Below, in pieces: positions 39,911-48,011 of a DNA stretch of 64,000 nucleotides. Position 1 is the first letter of the stretch. Every line of letters starts with the position of its first letter. The notes beneath the pieces are model-generated. The model was not told where the DNA came from and did not search any database. It worked only from the letters and a program-made list of their open reading frames with translations. The position numbers and the translations under genes are program-made. The stretch spans positions 1 to 64,000 of the forward strand of contig JAXLWZ010000013.1 in assembly GCA_046328225.1 (NCBI GenBank), given 5' to 3'. This DNA comes from Amarobacillus sp046328225. Lineage in GTDB: Bacteria; Chloroflexota; Dehalococcoidia; Tepidiformales; Tepidiformaceae.

Positions 39911-39914
39911 CGCA

Positions 39915-40670
39915 TCAGGCGGTCACGGTGTTGCGAAGCACGCCCACGCCCGCGACTTCGACCTCGACCACGTCGCCGGGCTTCAGGCCCTGGGGCTCGC
40001 CCGGGGTGCCCGTGTAGATGATGTCACCGGGCTCGAGCGTCATCACCGCGCTCACCAGCCGGACGATCTCCGGGATGTCGCGGATGAGCTCGTTGGAGAT
40101 GGCGTGCTGGGCGAGTTCGCCGTTCACGCGCGTCGTCAGCTCGATGGCGTCGTACTGGAGCCCCGTCGCGATGGCCGGGCCAAACACGCCGAAGGTATCG
40201 CTGCCCTTGGCACGCCACCATTGACCGTCGGCCCGCTGCCATTCGCGGGCGGAGACGTCGTTGCCGCAGGTGTAGCCGAAGATGGCGGCGAGGCCCTCCT
40301 CGCGCGTCGCGGCTTTCACCCGCCGCCCGATGACGATGACGATCTCGCCCTCGGGGTCGACGCGGCCGGCCCCGGCGGGAAGGACGATGGGGTCGCCATC
40401 GCCGGCGATGGAGCCAAGGGGTTTGAAGAAGAGCGTCGGCGGGTCGGGCACGGGACGGCCGTTGAGGTGGCTCGCGTAGTTGAGGCCGACGCAGACGATG
40501 TTCTTCGGCTCCGTCGGCGGCAACAGGCGCACGGCCGCCAGCGGGAGCTGCTCGCCGGTGCGTTCGGTGCGCTCCCAGAAGGGCTCCTTGATGCCGTGAA
40601 TGGTCTCACCCTCGAGCAGGCCGGCCCCGCGGGTGCCGCCGGGGCGTTCGAAGCGCACGTACGTTGGCAT
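39915..40670 (-). CDS. Fumarylacetoacetate hydrolase family protein
   Basis: 251-residue FAH-superfamily enzyme, a metal-dependent C-C hydrolase, decarboxylase or isomerase acting on 2-oxo or enol acids. Seen: IVCVGLNYASHLNGR, PLGSIAGDG, then the metal ligands in VDPEGEIVIVIGR and the segment YTCGNDVSAREWQRADGQWW, ending GTPGEPQGLKPGDVVEVEV. Sequence alone does not fix the substrate; acylpyruvate or 5-carboxymethyl-2-hydroxymuconate-type substrates are typical. ATG 40670 is preceded by GGTGGAACC. It diverges from galK. Confidence 0.9.
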   Translation of the reverse strand: MPTYVRFERPGGTRGAGLLEGETIHGIKEPFWERTERTGEQLPLAAVRLLPPTEPKNIVCVGLNYASHLNGRPVPDPPTLFFKPLGSIAGDGDPIVLPAGAGRVDPEGEIVIVIGRRVKAATREEGLAAIFGYTCGNDVSAREWQRADGQWWRAKGSDTFGVFGPAIATGLQYDAIELTTRVNGELAQHAISNELIRDIPEIVRLVSAVMTLEPGDIIYTGTPGEPQGLKPGDVVEVEVAGVGVLRNTVTA

Positions 40671-40754
40671 GGTTCCACCTCCGGCCGGAGTGTACGGGCT
40701 GGGGCCGCGAATGCGGAATGCGGCCGCGAAGATGAGGGTTGCGAGCGGCGGGCG

Positions 40755-40760
40755 TACAGT
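40755..40760 (+). promoter_or_regulatory. -10 element of leaderless galK
   Basis: TACAGT ends 6 nt before the GTG start and no ribosome site is present, so transcription likely starts at the codon. Confidence 0.4.
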
Positions 40761-40766
40761 CAGTGC

Positions 40767-42020
40767 GTGACAGATGCAGTGGAACAGGTGCGGGCTGCGT
40801 TCGCGGCCCGCTATGGGCGCCCGCCGGCGGTGGTCGCGGTCGCGCCCGGGCGCGTGAACCTCATCGGCGAACACACCGACTATTCGGGCCTGCCAGTGTT
40901 GCCCATCGCCATCGAACGGCGATTGCTGGTGGCCTGTGCACCGAATGACGCGGCAGCGGTGGTGCACGTGGCCTCGGAGCGCTTCGATCCGCCAGCGGAA
41001 GTGGTTCGCGGGATCGCGAACGCACCCGTGCACGCGCCCTGGCACCGGTACGTGTCGGGCGTGGTCGCGCAGGTCGAGGGCGTATCCGATGGCGTGGGCG
41101 CGGACGTGCTCGTCGGCGGCGACCTGCCCGCCGCGAGCGGCCTGAGCTCCTCCGCCGCGCTCTCCGTGGGGTTGCTCGCGGCGCTTGGCGCGGCCTGGGG
41201 CGAGCCCCTCGACCGCGAGACGCTGGTCGCCCGCGCGATCGTCGCGGACCGCGCATCCGGGGCCGAGACGGGCGGCATGGACCAGGCCGCGACCGTGTTC
41301 GCGCAGGCCGGGCACGCGCTGCGCATCGACTTCGAGCCGCCGGCCCGGCGCAGCGTCGCCATCCCGCCCGGCCTCGCGTTCGTGGTCGCGAACTCGGGCG
41401 CCGAAGCCCCCAAGGGCGGCGCCGCGCGCGAGGCCTATAACGAACGCGTCGTGGGCGCGCGCATCGCCGCCGCCATGCTGGCCGACCAGATCGGCGTGGA
41501 TTTGACCAACCCGCCGCGGCTGGGCGAAATCGCCGGCGTCGACGTGGTCGATATCCTCGTGGACGAACTGCCCGAGAAGATTTCGCCGGTGGAGGTGTCG
41601 CGCACGGGCGCGGCCGGGCTGGAGCAGCTCGTGCAGCTCACGGCGACGCGCTTCGACCACATGCGGAAGGTGCCCGTGCGCAAGCTCGCGCGGCACATCC
41701 TCTCGGAGGCGGTGCGCGTCGATGAGGCCGAGGCCGCGCTCGCCGCCGGCGACCTTGCGCGCTTCGGCAAGCTGCTCGACGCATCCCACGAGAGCCTGCG
41801 CGCGGATTTCGGCTGCAGCACGCCCGAGTTGGACGCCCTGTGCAAGGCGATGCGCGGCGCCGGCGCGCTCGGTGCGCGGCTCACGGGCGCGGGCTTCGGC
41901 GGGTACGCCCTCGCGGCGGTACCGCCGGAGCAGGTCGAGAGCGTCATCGCCGCCGCGATCGCGTCCACCGGCGGCCCCGCCTTCGAAGTCCACGCGAGCG
42001 ACGGCCTGGAGGTCGTGTGA
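40767..42020 (+). CDS. galK: Galactokinase
   Basis: 417-residue GHMP-family kinase. All three motifs are present: the galactokinase signature VAPGRVNLIGEHTDYSG near residue 27, the ATP-binding GGDLPAASGLSSSAALSVG near residue 117, and GARLTGAGFGGYALAAV near the C-terminus. The enzyme makes galactose-1-phosphate. GTG start at 40767. It overlaps the next gene by 4 bp, forming an operon with a sugar nucleotidyltransferase and an alpha-galactosidase, so galactose freed from galactosides is the likely substrate. Confidence 0.95.
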   Translation: MTDAVEQVRAAFAARYGRPPAVVAVAPGRVNLIGEHTDYSGLPVLPIAIERRLLVACAPNDAAAVVHVASERFDPPAEVVRGIANAPVHAPWHRYVSGVVAQVEGVSDGVGADVLVGGDLPAASGLSSSAALSVGLLAALGAAWGEPLDRETLVARAIVADRASGAETGGMDQAATVFAQAGHALRIDFEPPARRSVAIPPGLAFVVANSGAEAPKGGAAREAYNERVVGARIAAAMLADQIGVDLTNPPRLGEIAGVDVVDILVDELPEKISPVEVSRTGAAGLEQLVQLTATRFDHMRKVPVRKLARHILSEAVRVDEAEAALAAGDLARFGKLLDASHESLRADFGCSTPELDALCKAMRGAGALGARLTGAGFGGYALAAVPPEQVESVIAAAIASTGGPAFEVHASDGLEVV

Positions 42021-42742
42021 TCGAGCGCGCCGTGCTGTTTGCGGCGGGTCGCGGCGCGCGCCTCGGCGACATCACCGCCACGACGCCCAAGCCGTTGCTC
42101 GCGGTCGGTGGCCGGCCCGTGATCGTGCGCGCGCTCGACGGGTTCGCGCGCGCCGGCATCCGCGAGGTCGTGGTCGTGACGGGCTACCTCGGCGACCATG
42201 TCGAGGCCGAGCTCGGCAACGGCGCGGCCTGCGGCATGCGGCTTTCGTACGTGCGGCAGACGGCCCCGGACGGCACGGCGAAGGCCCTCCTGCTGGCGCG
42301 GGATGCCCTCGGCGAAGGGCCGTTCGCGTGGGCGTGGGCGGACATTGTCGTGCCGCTGGAGACGTACCGCGCGGTCGTTCGGGCAGCGGCGCTCGCGGAC
42401 GGCGCACTGGCCGTGAACGAGGTCGATGACCCCGCGGAGGGTGCCGCCGTGTACGTCGCGGACGGCCTCGTCAGCCGCATCGTCGAGAAGCCCGCGCCGG
42501 GGACTTCGTCCACGCGCTGGAACAACGCGGGCATCGGCGTGCTCGGGCCCGCGATCTGGGAGCATGTGGCCGCGCTGGAACCATCCGCGCGCGGCGAGTA
42601 CGAACTGCCGCGGGCGATCGCGGCGATGGTCGCGGCCGGCGCACGGCTGCGCGCGGTCCCGGTCGAAGGGCCGTGGTCGGACATCGGGACACCTGCTTCG
42701 CTGGCGGCGGCGCGGGAGCACTACGCACGGAGGGGTGCATGA
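42017..42742 (+). CDS. Sugar-1-phosphate nucleotidyltransferase
   Basis: 241-residue nucleotidyltransferase of the RmlA/GlmU-N type. The N-terminal nucleotide loop is LFAAGRGARLGDITATTPKP, followed by LLAVGGRPVI. ADIVV marks the metal-binding Asp, VEKP the sugar-phosphate side and PVEGPWSDIGTPASL the end. Such enzymes join a sugar-1-phosphate to NTP, releasing PPi. Since it overlaps galK and the next gene and no galT is present, it may activate galactose-1-phosphate directly. That role is an inference. The PPi made could feed the pyrophosphatase pump. Confidence 0.87.
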   Translation: MIERAVLFAAGRGARLGDITATTPKPLLAVGGRPVIVRALDGFARAGIREVVVVTGYLGDHVEAELGNGAACGMRLSYVRQTAPDGTAKALLLARDALGEGPFAWAWADIVVPLETYRAVVRAAALADGALAVNEVDDPAEGAAVYVADGLVSRIVEKPAPGTSSTRWNNAGIGVLGPAIWEHVAALEPSARGEYELPRAIAAMVAAGARLRAVPVEGPWSDIGTPASLAAAREHYARRGA

Positions 42743-44676
42743 CTGAGCTGCCCTGGGGGCTCGAATTCGCGGCGGAGGCCGACGCGGGGCTGGAGGTTCG
42801 CCACGCGTTTGACGCGCTGACCGCGAGGCTCGCCGTCTCCGTGACGAACACCACGGGCGCCGAGGCCGCGCCGCGCCGCATCCGATTGACCGGGAAGCTG
42901 GACCTGCCCGCGGCGGGCGGCCACGCCTGGGTGCAGGGCCGCTACATGCAGACGGACGCCTTCGTGCACGCGTTCGGCGAGCCCGTGCCGGAGGGGTACA
43001 CCGGCGACGGCGTGCGCACCGCCGATGGCACGCGCCGTTACATCAGCCGCGAGATGGTGGCGCTTTCGCTCCCCGTGCGGGCGACGCCCGCGTTCGTGGC
43101 CGGCAGCCTCCGCGGCGACCGCTTCTTCCTCGATATCGACGTGGAGCTGGACGAAGAGGAGACGAGCCTGCGAACGCTGTCGCTCGTGTTCGACGTCACC
43201 GGCGTGCGCATCGCGCCGGGTGAGACGCTCGAGCTCCAGCCGGTGCTGCTCTCCGAAGGGCGCGGCGTGCAGGCGCTGGCCGAGATGTACGCGGACGAAG
43301 TGGCCACCGAGATGGGCGCGCGCGTGCCGGACCACGTCCCCACGGCGTGGTGCAGCTGGTACCAGTTCTACGACCGCGTGACCGAGGAGGACGTGCTCCG
43401 CAACCTCGACGCCATGCGCGCGAGTGGCCACCCGGCCGAGTTCGTGCAGATCGATGACGGCTACCAGCCCGCGACGGGCGACTGGCTGCGCCCCAACGCG
43501 AAGTTCCCCTCACCGCTGGGCGACCTCGCCGAACGGATTCGCGAAGCAGGGTACCGGCCCGGGATCTGGCTGGCGCCCTTGGTGCTGAACGAACGCAGCG
43601 AAGTGCTCGCCAGCCACCCGGAGATCGCGCTGCGCGGGGCGGACGGCGAGATCCTGTTCGTCGATACCTGGCTCGGGCGATGCGCTGTCGTGGACTGCAC
43701 GCACCCGCAGGGCGAGGCGTTCCTGCGCGGCGTCGTCGGCACTATGGCGAAGGGCTTCCGCTTCGAGTACCTGAAGCTGGACGCGCTGGCCTACGCCGCG
43801 CAGCCGGCCGACCGCGTACGCTACCACCAGCCGGGCACGACGGCGGCCGGCAACCTCCGGCGCGGGCTCGAAATCATGCGCGACGCCGCCGGCGAGAAGG
43901 TGTTCCTGCTCGGCTGCACCTGCCACTTCCTCCCCGCCGTGGGCCTCGTCGATGGCATGCGCGTGGGGCCCGACGTGAAGGCGCTCTGGAACGACGGCAC
44001 GAACCCCTCGGTTCGCCACGCCATGCGCATGACGCTCGCGCGGCACTGGATGCACGGCCGCTGGTGGGCGAACGACCCCGACTGCCTCATCGTGCGGACC
44101 GACGACACGGCGCTGAGCGACGCCGAGACGCGCTTCCTTGCGACGGGGATCGCGCTCAGCGGCGGCATGGTCGTGGCCACCGATGACCTGCCCGCGCTGC
44201 CGGCCGAACGGCGGGCGATGGCGCTCACGCTGTTCCCGCCCACGGGGGTCGCCGCGCATCCGTACGACACGGGCGAGGGCCCCATCTCGAGCACGTGGCG
44301 CGCGAATCTCGGCGAGGGCCGCTCCCTCGTGGGCGTGCTCAACTGGGGCGAAACCAGCCGCTGGGTCGTGACGCAGGAGCTGCTCGCGCCCGGCGAGGTC
44401 GCCTTCGACGTCTGGAACGCGCGGCTCGTGGGCATGGGCGACCTGCTCGTGCGGCCCCACGAGGGGCTACTGCTTCAGATCACGGCCACCGGCCAGGCGC
44501 CGCGTGTCGTCGGCGATAGCGGCAGCCTCACGGGGAAGGACCTTTTCGTGCGGCAGGTGAGCGGCCGCGTGCAGGTTCGCAACGACGCGGACCGCCCGCG
44601 AGTGATCGCGATCGAGGCGCGCGGGCAGCGGTTCGAGGTCGACCTCGCGCCCGGCGAGATGCGCTGGTACGACTGA
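42739..44676 (+). CDS. Alpha-galactosidase, GH36 family
   Basis: 645-residue glycoside hydrolase with the GH36 layout: an N-terminal beta-sandwich, a catalytic barrel and a C-terminal beta domain. Seen: PTAWCSWYQFYDRVTEEDV, EFVQIDDGYQPATGDWLRP, PGIWLAPLVL, and FEYLKLDALAYAA with the likely nucleophile Asp. MRVGPDVKALWND carries the second acidic residue. No signal peptide, so it acts on imported alpha-galactosides such as raffinose or melibiose. The start overlaps the nucleotidyltransferase stop (ATGA). Confidence 0.92.
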   Translation: MTELPWGLEFAAEADAGLEVRHAFDALTARLAVSVTNTTGAEAAPRRIRLTGKLDLPAAGGHAWVQGRYMQTDAFVHAFGEPVPEGYTGDGVRTADGTRRYISREMVALSLPVRATPAFVAGSLRGDRFFLDIDVELDEEETSLRTLSLVFDVTGVRIAPGETLELQPVLLSEGRGVQALAEMYADEVATEMGARVPDHVPTAWCSWYQFYDRVTEEDVLRNLDAMRASGHPAEFVQIDDGYQPATGDWLRPNAKFPSPLGDLAERIREAGYRPGIWLAPLVLNERSEVLASHPEIALRGADGEILFVDTWLGRCAVVDCTHPQGEAFLRGVVGTMAKGFRFEYLKLDALAYAAQPADRVRYHQPGTTAAGNLRRGLEIMRDAAGEKVFLLGCTCHFLPAVGLVDGMRVGPDVKALWNDGTNPSVRHAMRMTLARHWMHGRWWANDPDCLIVRTDDTALSDAETRFLATGIALSGGMVVATDDLPALPAERRAMALTLFPPTGVAAHPYDTGEGPISSTWRANLGEGRSLVGVLNWGETSRWVVTQELLAPGEVAFDVWNARLVGMGDLLVRPHEGLLLQITATGQAPRVVGDSGSLTGKDLFVRQVSGRVQVRNDADRPRVIAIEARGQRFEVDLAPGEMRWYD

Positions 44677-44677
44677 C

Positions 44678-44836
44678 ATGCCGGACATGCGGAAGTGCAC
44701 GCGCTGCGGGACGGAGTATCCCCTGGGCACGCTCTGCCCCGTCTGCTACGACCTCTCGCCGGGGCACCCGCCGACGAAGCCGCGGCCCGGCGATGGCGGC
44801 CCCGCGCCGGAATCCGGCCGGGGGCTCGCTGGTTGA
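44678..44836 (+). CDS. 52-residue zinc-ribbon protein
   Basis: A short reading frame directly after the alpha-galactosidase gene (1 nt gap): MPDMRKCTRCGTEYPLGTL, then CPVCYDLSP, then a Pro/Gly-rich tail. Two CxxC knuckles 10 residues apart would bind one zinc. No clear ribosome site is present, though translational coupling to the gene before is possible. Function unknown. It may be a rubredoxin-like or adaptor mini-protein. Confidence 0.55.
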   Translation: MPDMRKCTRCGTEYPLGTLCPVCYDLSPGHPPTKPRPGDGGPAPESGRGLAG

Positions 44837-44864
44837 GAGTCTTTATGCCGTGCATACTGCGGGC

Positions 44865-45551
44865 ATGGTCGCGCCGGCGTCGATCGCCGACCTTCGCCGA
44901 ATCCCCTATTTCGACGCGCTGACGGACGCGACGGCCGCCGCATTCGCAAAGGAGCTCGCGGTGCGGACGTTCGGGCCGCGCGAGCTCCTCTTCTCCATGG
45001 GCGACCGTACCGAAGGCTTCTTCTTCCTGCGGTCGGGGAAGGCGCGCATTTTTCGCACGGGCCCGGACGGCCGCGAACAGGTGCTGCGGCTGGTGGCGCC
45101 GGGCGACACCTTCGGCGAGGTGCCCGCGCTCGATGGCGGGGCGTCGCCGGCGTCGGTGGAATCGCTGGAAGCCTGCGAGGTGATCCTCATCCCGGCCGAG
45201 CGGTTCACGCGGCTGGTACTCGCGAACCCGGCCGTGGGCCTGTCGATGCTCGCGCGGTTCGCCCGCCGCCTGCGCGGCTTCACGGAGCTGGTCGAGCAGC
45301 TCAGCCTCCAGACGGTGCCCAGCCGCCTCGCGCGATACCTCTTTCAGACGGCGCGCGAGGAAGGCATCGAGACGCCCGACGGGGTGGTCATCGGGCGCGA
45401 ACTGACGATGCAGGACCTCGCGGCCGTCGTCGGCTCGGTGCGCGAGGTCGTGAGCCGCACGATGCGCACCTTCGAGCAGGACGGCATCGTCGAGGTGCGG
45501 CGCAAGGAGATCGTCGTGCGCGACATCGAGGCGCTGCGGCGATTGCTCTAA
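44865..45551 (+). CDS. Crp/Fnr-family transcriptional regulator
   Basis: 228-residue regulator with a cyclic-nucleotide-binding-type beta roll (about 15-130: FSMGDRTEGFFFLRSGKARI, then GDTFGEVPALDGG), a dimer helix and a C-terminal winged helix (ELTMQDLAAVVGSVREVVSR, then TMRTFEQDGIVEVRRKE). There is no N-terminal Cys cluster, so it is not an oxygen-sensing Fnr of the classical type. CATACT 6 nt before the ATG suggests a leaderless message. It converges with, and overlaps by 4 bp, an operon of redox-related genes, as seen in denitrification-type clusters. Confidence 0.92.
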   Translation: MVAPASIADLRRIPYFDALTDATAAAFAKELAVRTFGPRELLFSMGDRTEGFFFLRSGKARIFRTGPDGREQVLRLVAPGDTFGEVPALDGGASPASVESLEACEVILIPAERFTRLVLANPAVGLSMLARFARRLRGFTELVEQLSLQTVPSRLARYLFQTAREEGIETPDGVVIGRELTMQDLAAVVGSVREVVSRTMRTFEQDGIVEVRRKEIVVRDIEALRRLL

Positions 45552-45859
45552 GGCACGGGCGGCAGCCCGAGGACTTCGCGGGCGGAGGCGCTCAACATCT
45601 CCGGGTGCCACGGCGGCAGCTCCGCGAACTCGACGTGGATTTCGCTGCTGGGAAACGAGCGCCGGAGCACCGTGAGCGCGTCCTGGAGGATGGCCGGGCC
45701 CATCGGGCAGGAATCCGACGTCGTCGTCATCGCGACCTCGATGTAGCGCGGGCCGCATTCGATCGCGTAGATGAGGCCGAGCGACACGACATCGATCCCA
45801 AGTTCCGGGTCGAAGACGTGGCGAAGGGCGGCGGAGACGGTCGCGGGATTCGGCATCAT
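45548..45859 (-). CDS. MIP18/DUF59-type metal-sulfur cluster protein
   Basis: 103-residue protein of the DUF59 (PaaD/SufT/MIP18) family, which helps assemble Fe-S or other metal-sulfur centres. Seen: ALRHVFDPELGIDVVSLGLI, YIEVAMTTTSDSCPMGPAI with the conserved Cys, and VEFAELPPWHPEMLS. The protein starts MMPNPATV; the upstream stop overlaps its ATG (TGATG). It is the last gene of a three-gene operon with a 12-TM protein and DUF2249. Confidence 0.88.
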   Translation of the reverse strand: MMPNPATVSAALRHVFDPELGIDVVSLGLIYAIECGPRYIEVAMTTTSDSCPMGPAILQDALTVLRRSFPSSEIHVEFAELPPWHPEMLSASAREVLGLPPVP

Positions 45860-47163
45860 TGCACCACCGGCGTGCGCGACGGGACGTCGCGGCTGGATGT
45901 CTTCGGCAGGAGGGTGTGGGCGAGCCCCGCGCAGTGCAGGACGGCGCTCAGCGCGAGCAGGACACCCCCGGCGTGGAGGCCGAGCATGCTCCCGGCGAGG
46001 GCGGCGACGGCCAGCCAGGCCACCGAGAAGGCGTGGCTCGCGAGCGCGATGGTGGCCAGCGTCTCGCTATAGATGTCGCCGACGACGGGGACGGGCGCGA
46101 TGCCGACGCGCGGCCGGTAGCGGTGGTACCACAGCAGGAAGGGGAGGATTTTGAAGCTGTTGCCGATCATCGCGCAGCCCATCCAGCCGCCGATGCCCAC
46201 GATGCCGTAGGCCAGCAGCACGCGCGCGGGCTCGCCGCCGGGCGCGACCGGTTCGCCAATCGCGGCGAGCAGCCCGAGCACAACCGTCGCGGCGAGGAAA
46301 CTGATGGAGACGAACGTACCCCGGCCCTGGATATCGAGACGGCGCTTGGAGCGGGCGCGCATCAGCCGGACGAGTTCGAACGATGCGGCCGAGGGCCCGG
46401 CGGCGAGCATGAGCGCCAGCACCACGCGCACCGGCCACGGCGGGTCGAACGCCATCGCGAGCGCGAAGACGGCGGTGGCGGCGGCCGTGCCATAGAGGAT
46501 GGCGGTGCCGTGCCGGGGCTTCGCCTTCGCCACATTGAACATGGGGACGAGCTGGAACGACACGCCCATGAGCGTCAGCGCCAGCCAGCCCGCGAGCCCG
46601 GCGTGGGCGTGCGCCGCGAGCCGCCCGAGCGTGATCGGGAACCATGCCTGGCTCACCGCGAGCGCGTACGTCAGGCCGATTCCACCGGTCACGGCCAGCC
46701 AGGAGAGCCCGAGCCCGGCGCCGAGCCGGGGCAGGCTGGCATTCGCGGACGTCAGCAACGCGTGCGCAAGGTTCGCGGCGAACAGCGCGAAGGAGAGGAT
46801 CACCAGGCTACCGGCGATGGGCATCACGTCCGTTCGCCAGCCTTCGACGGCCCATGTGAAGAGCGCGACGGCACCGACATGGAGCACGAGCTGGGCGCGG
46901 GCGAGCGGCTCGGAGAGGAGGCGGCCGCCGATGACCGCCGCGCCGAGCTGGTAGAGCGCGCCCATCATCAGGGTGGTGACCCAGCCGAGGACGAGCGCGT
47001 GCGTGATGGCGACGGTGTGGGGCGCGTTGATCGCCGCGAAGGTGTCATCGCCGGCCGTGGCGATGAGCATGCCCGCGGCGACGAGGCCGAGGGGCGCCAG
47101 CAACAGGAAGGGCGCGACGAGGCCGAGCGGCGGGCTGTTCGCGGGAGCGACGCGCGCCGTCAT
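45856..47163 (-). CDS. His-containing 12-TM protein (NnrS/oxidase subunit I-like)
   Basis: 435-residue integral membrane protein with about 12 hydrophobic helices. Histidines sit in membrane motifs like those of haem-copper oxidase subunit I or NnrS: APHTVAITHALVLGWVTTLM, GALYQLGAAV and RLAAHAHAGLAGWLALTLMG, then VSFQLVPMFNV. It lacks the full set of copper ligands that I can recognise, so respiration is not proven. Family members cluster with DUF2249 and nitrogen-oxide genes. I chose the ATG at 47163, overlapping the DUF2249 stop by 4 bp. Confidence 0.75.
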   Translation of the reverse strand: MTARVAPANSPPLGLVAPFLLLAPLGLVAAGMLIATAGDDTFAAINAPHTVAITHALVLGWVTTLMMGALYQLGAAVIGGRLLSEPLARAQLVLHVGAVALFTWAVEGWRTDVMPIAGSLVILSFALFAANLAHALLTSANASLPRLGAGLGLSWLAVTGGIGLTYALAVSQAWFPITLGRLAAHAHAGLAGWLALTLMGVSFQLVPMFNVAKAKPRHGTAILYGTAAATAVFALAMAFDPPWPVRVVLALMLAAGPSAASFELVRLMRARSKRRLDIQGRGTFVSISFLAATVVLGLLAAIGEPVAPGGEPARVLLAYGIVGIGGWMGCAMIGNSFKILPFLLWYHRYRPRVGIAPVPVVGDIYSETLATIALASHAFSVAWLAVAALAGSMLGLHAGGVLLALSAVLHCAGLAHTLLPKTSSRDVPSRTPVVQ

Positions 47164-47378
47164 GACACGTGCCGGATCGTCAGCAGGAAATCCTCGGCCT
47201 GCTCGACGAAATCCCACTCGAAGCCCCGCCGTTCCAGCTCCGGGTAGAGCAGGAACGGCTCGCGGTCCATGAGAACGGCCAGCTCGGAGCCGTTTTCGAG
47301 CGAGGCGAGGGCGGCAAGGATGCGGACCATGGGCTCCGGCGGCTGGAGCCCACGGTTATCGAGCTGTTGCTGTGCCAT
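47160..47378 (-). CDS. DUF2249 (TusA-like) protein
   Basis: 72-residue protein of the DUF2249 group, a TusA/SirA-like fold: LDNRGLQPPEPMVRILAALA, then LAVLMDREPFLLYPELERRG. These domains occur with haem-copper oxidases, hemerythrins and denitrification genes, but no biochemical role is settled. The usual N-terminal Cys of TusA is replaced (RGLQPPEP). The ATG at 47378 heads the operon with the 12-TM and DUF59 genes. Confidence 0.88.
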   Translation of the reverse strand: MAQQQLDNRGLQPPEPMVRILAALASLENGSELAVLMDREPFLLYPELERRGFEWDFVEQAEDFLLTIRHVS

Positions 47379-47447
47379 GACCCAAGGATCGTACCGCACG
47401 GAAAATGCGGGACAGGACAAAAGTCACTAGGAAGCGCGTGTTTGGGC

Positions 47448-47861
47448 TTAACGCTCCTGGAATAGCTGCCCCGCCTGCATCACCTTGTCGACGCGGATGA
47501 GGACGGCGACGCCCTTGCGGTCCGGGTCGCGATCGAGCTCGGCCTTCGGCGTGCGAGCCATGATGCCCTCGCGCACGGGGCCATCCGTGAGGAGCTGGAC
47601 GGCGCCGAAATACTTCCACGCCTGGCGCTTCGCGGGATTGCGATAGAGGAGGCAGACCTGCGCGTTCTCCTCGAGGTTGCTCTGGGTCGTGCCGTGGGCG
47701 CGTTCCCACCACGCGAGGTGATCCTTGTCCCACACGATGACGCTGCCCTTGTAGGCGAGGTCCGGCATGCCGGCGGCGCCGCTGGTGGCAACGATGACGG
47801 GGAGGCCGTCGGCGAGTGCGGTTTCGAGCGCCTGGCGCATTTCGTCGTTCAGATCAATCAC
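47448..47861 (-). CDS. Pyridoxamine 5'-phosphate oxidase-like flavoprotein
   Basis: 137-residue split-barrel protein of the PNPOx-like superfamily. Seen: LPVIVATSGAAGMPDLAYKG, VIVWDKDHLAWWERA, CLLYRNPAKRQAWKYFGAVQ and a C-terminal VAVLIRVDKVMQ strand. Members bind FMN, F420 or haem and act as reductases. I chose the GTG at 47861, preceded by GAGGATG; the ATG at 47840 has no ribosome site. No partner gene. Confidence 0.8.
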   Translation of the reverse strand: MIDLNDEMRQALETALADGLPVIVATSGAAGMPDLAYKGSVIVWDKDHLAWWERAHGTTQSNLEENAQVCLLYRNPAKRQAWKYFGAVQLLTDGPVREGIMARTPKAELDRDPDRKGVAVLIRVDKVMQAGQLFQER

Positions 47862-48011
47862 GAAGCAGTCATCCTCGGCCCGCGGCTTCCGAAGCGTAGG
47901 CGGGCATGATTTGGTAGCCACGATTCTACCGGCAATGGCCCCTATGTTGCGGTGCTGTACGGGCCGGGACAAAATGCCGCACGGCGCGCGGCTGGCGCCC
48001 CGGAGGGAAGC

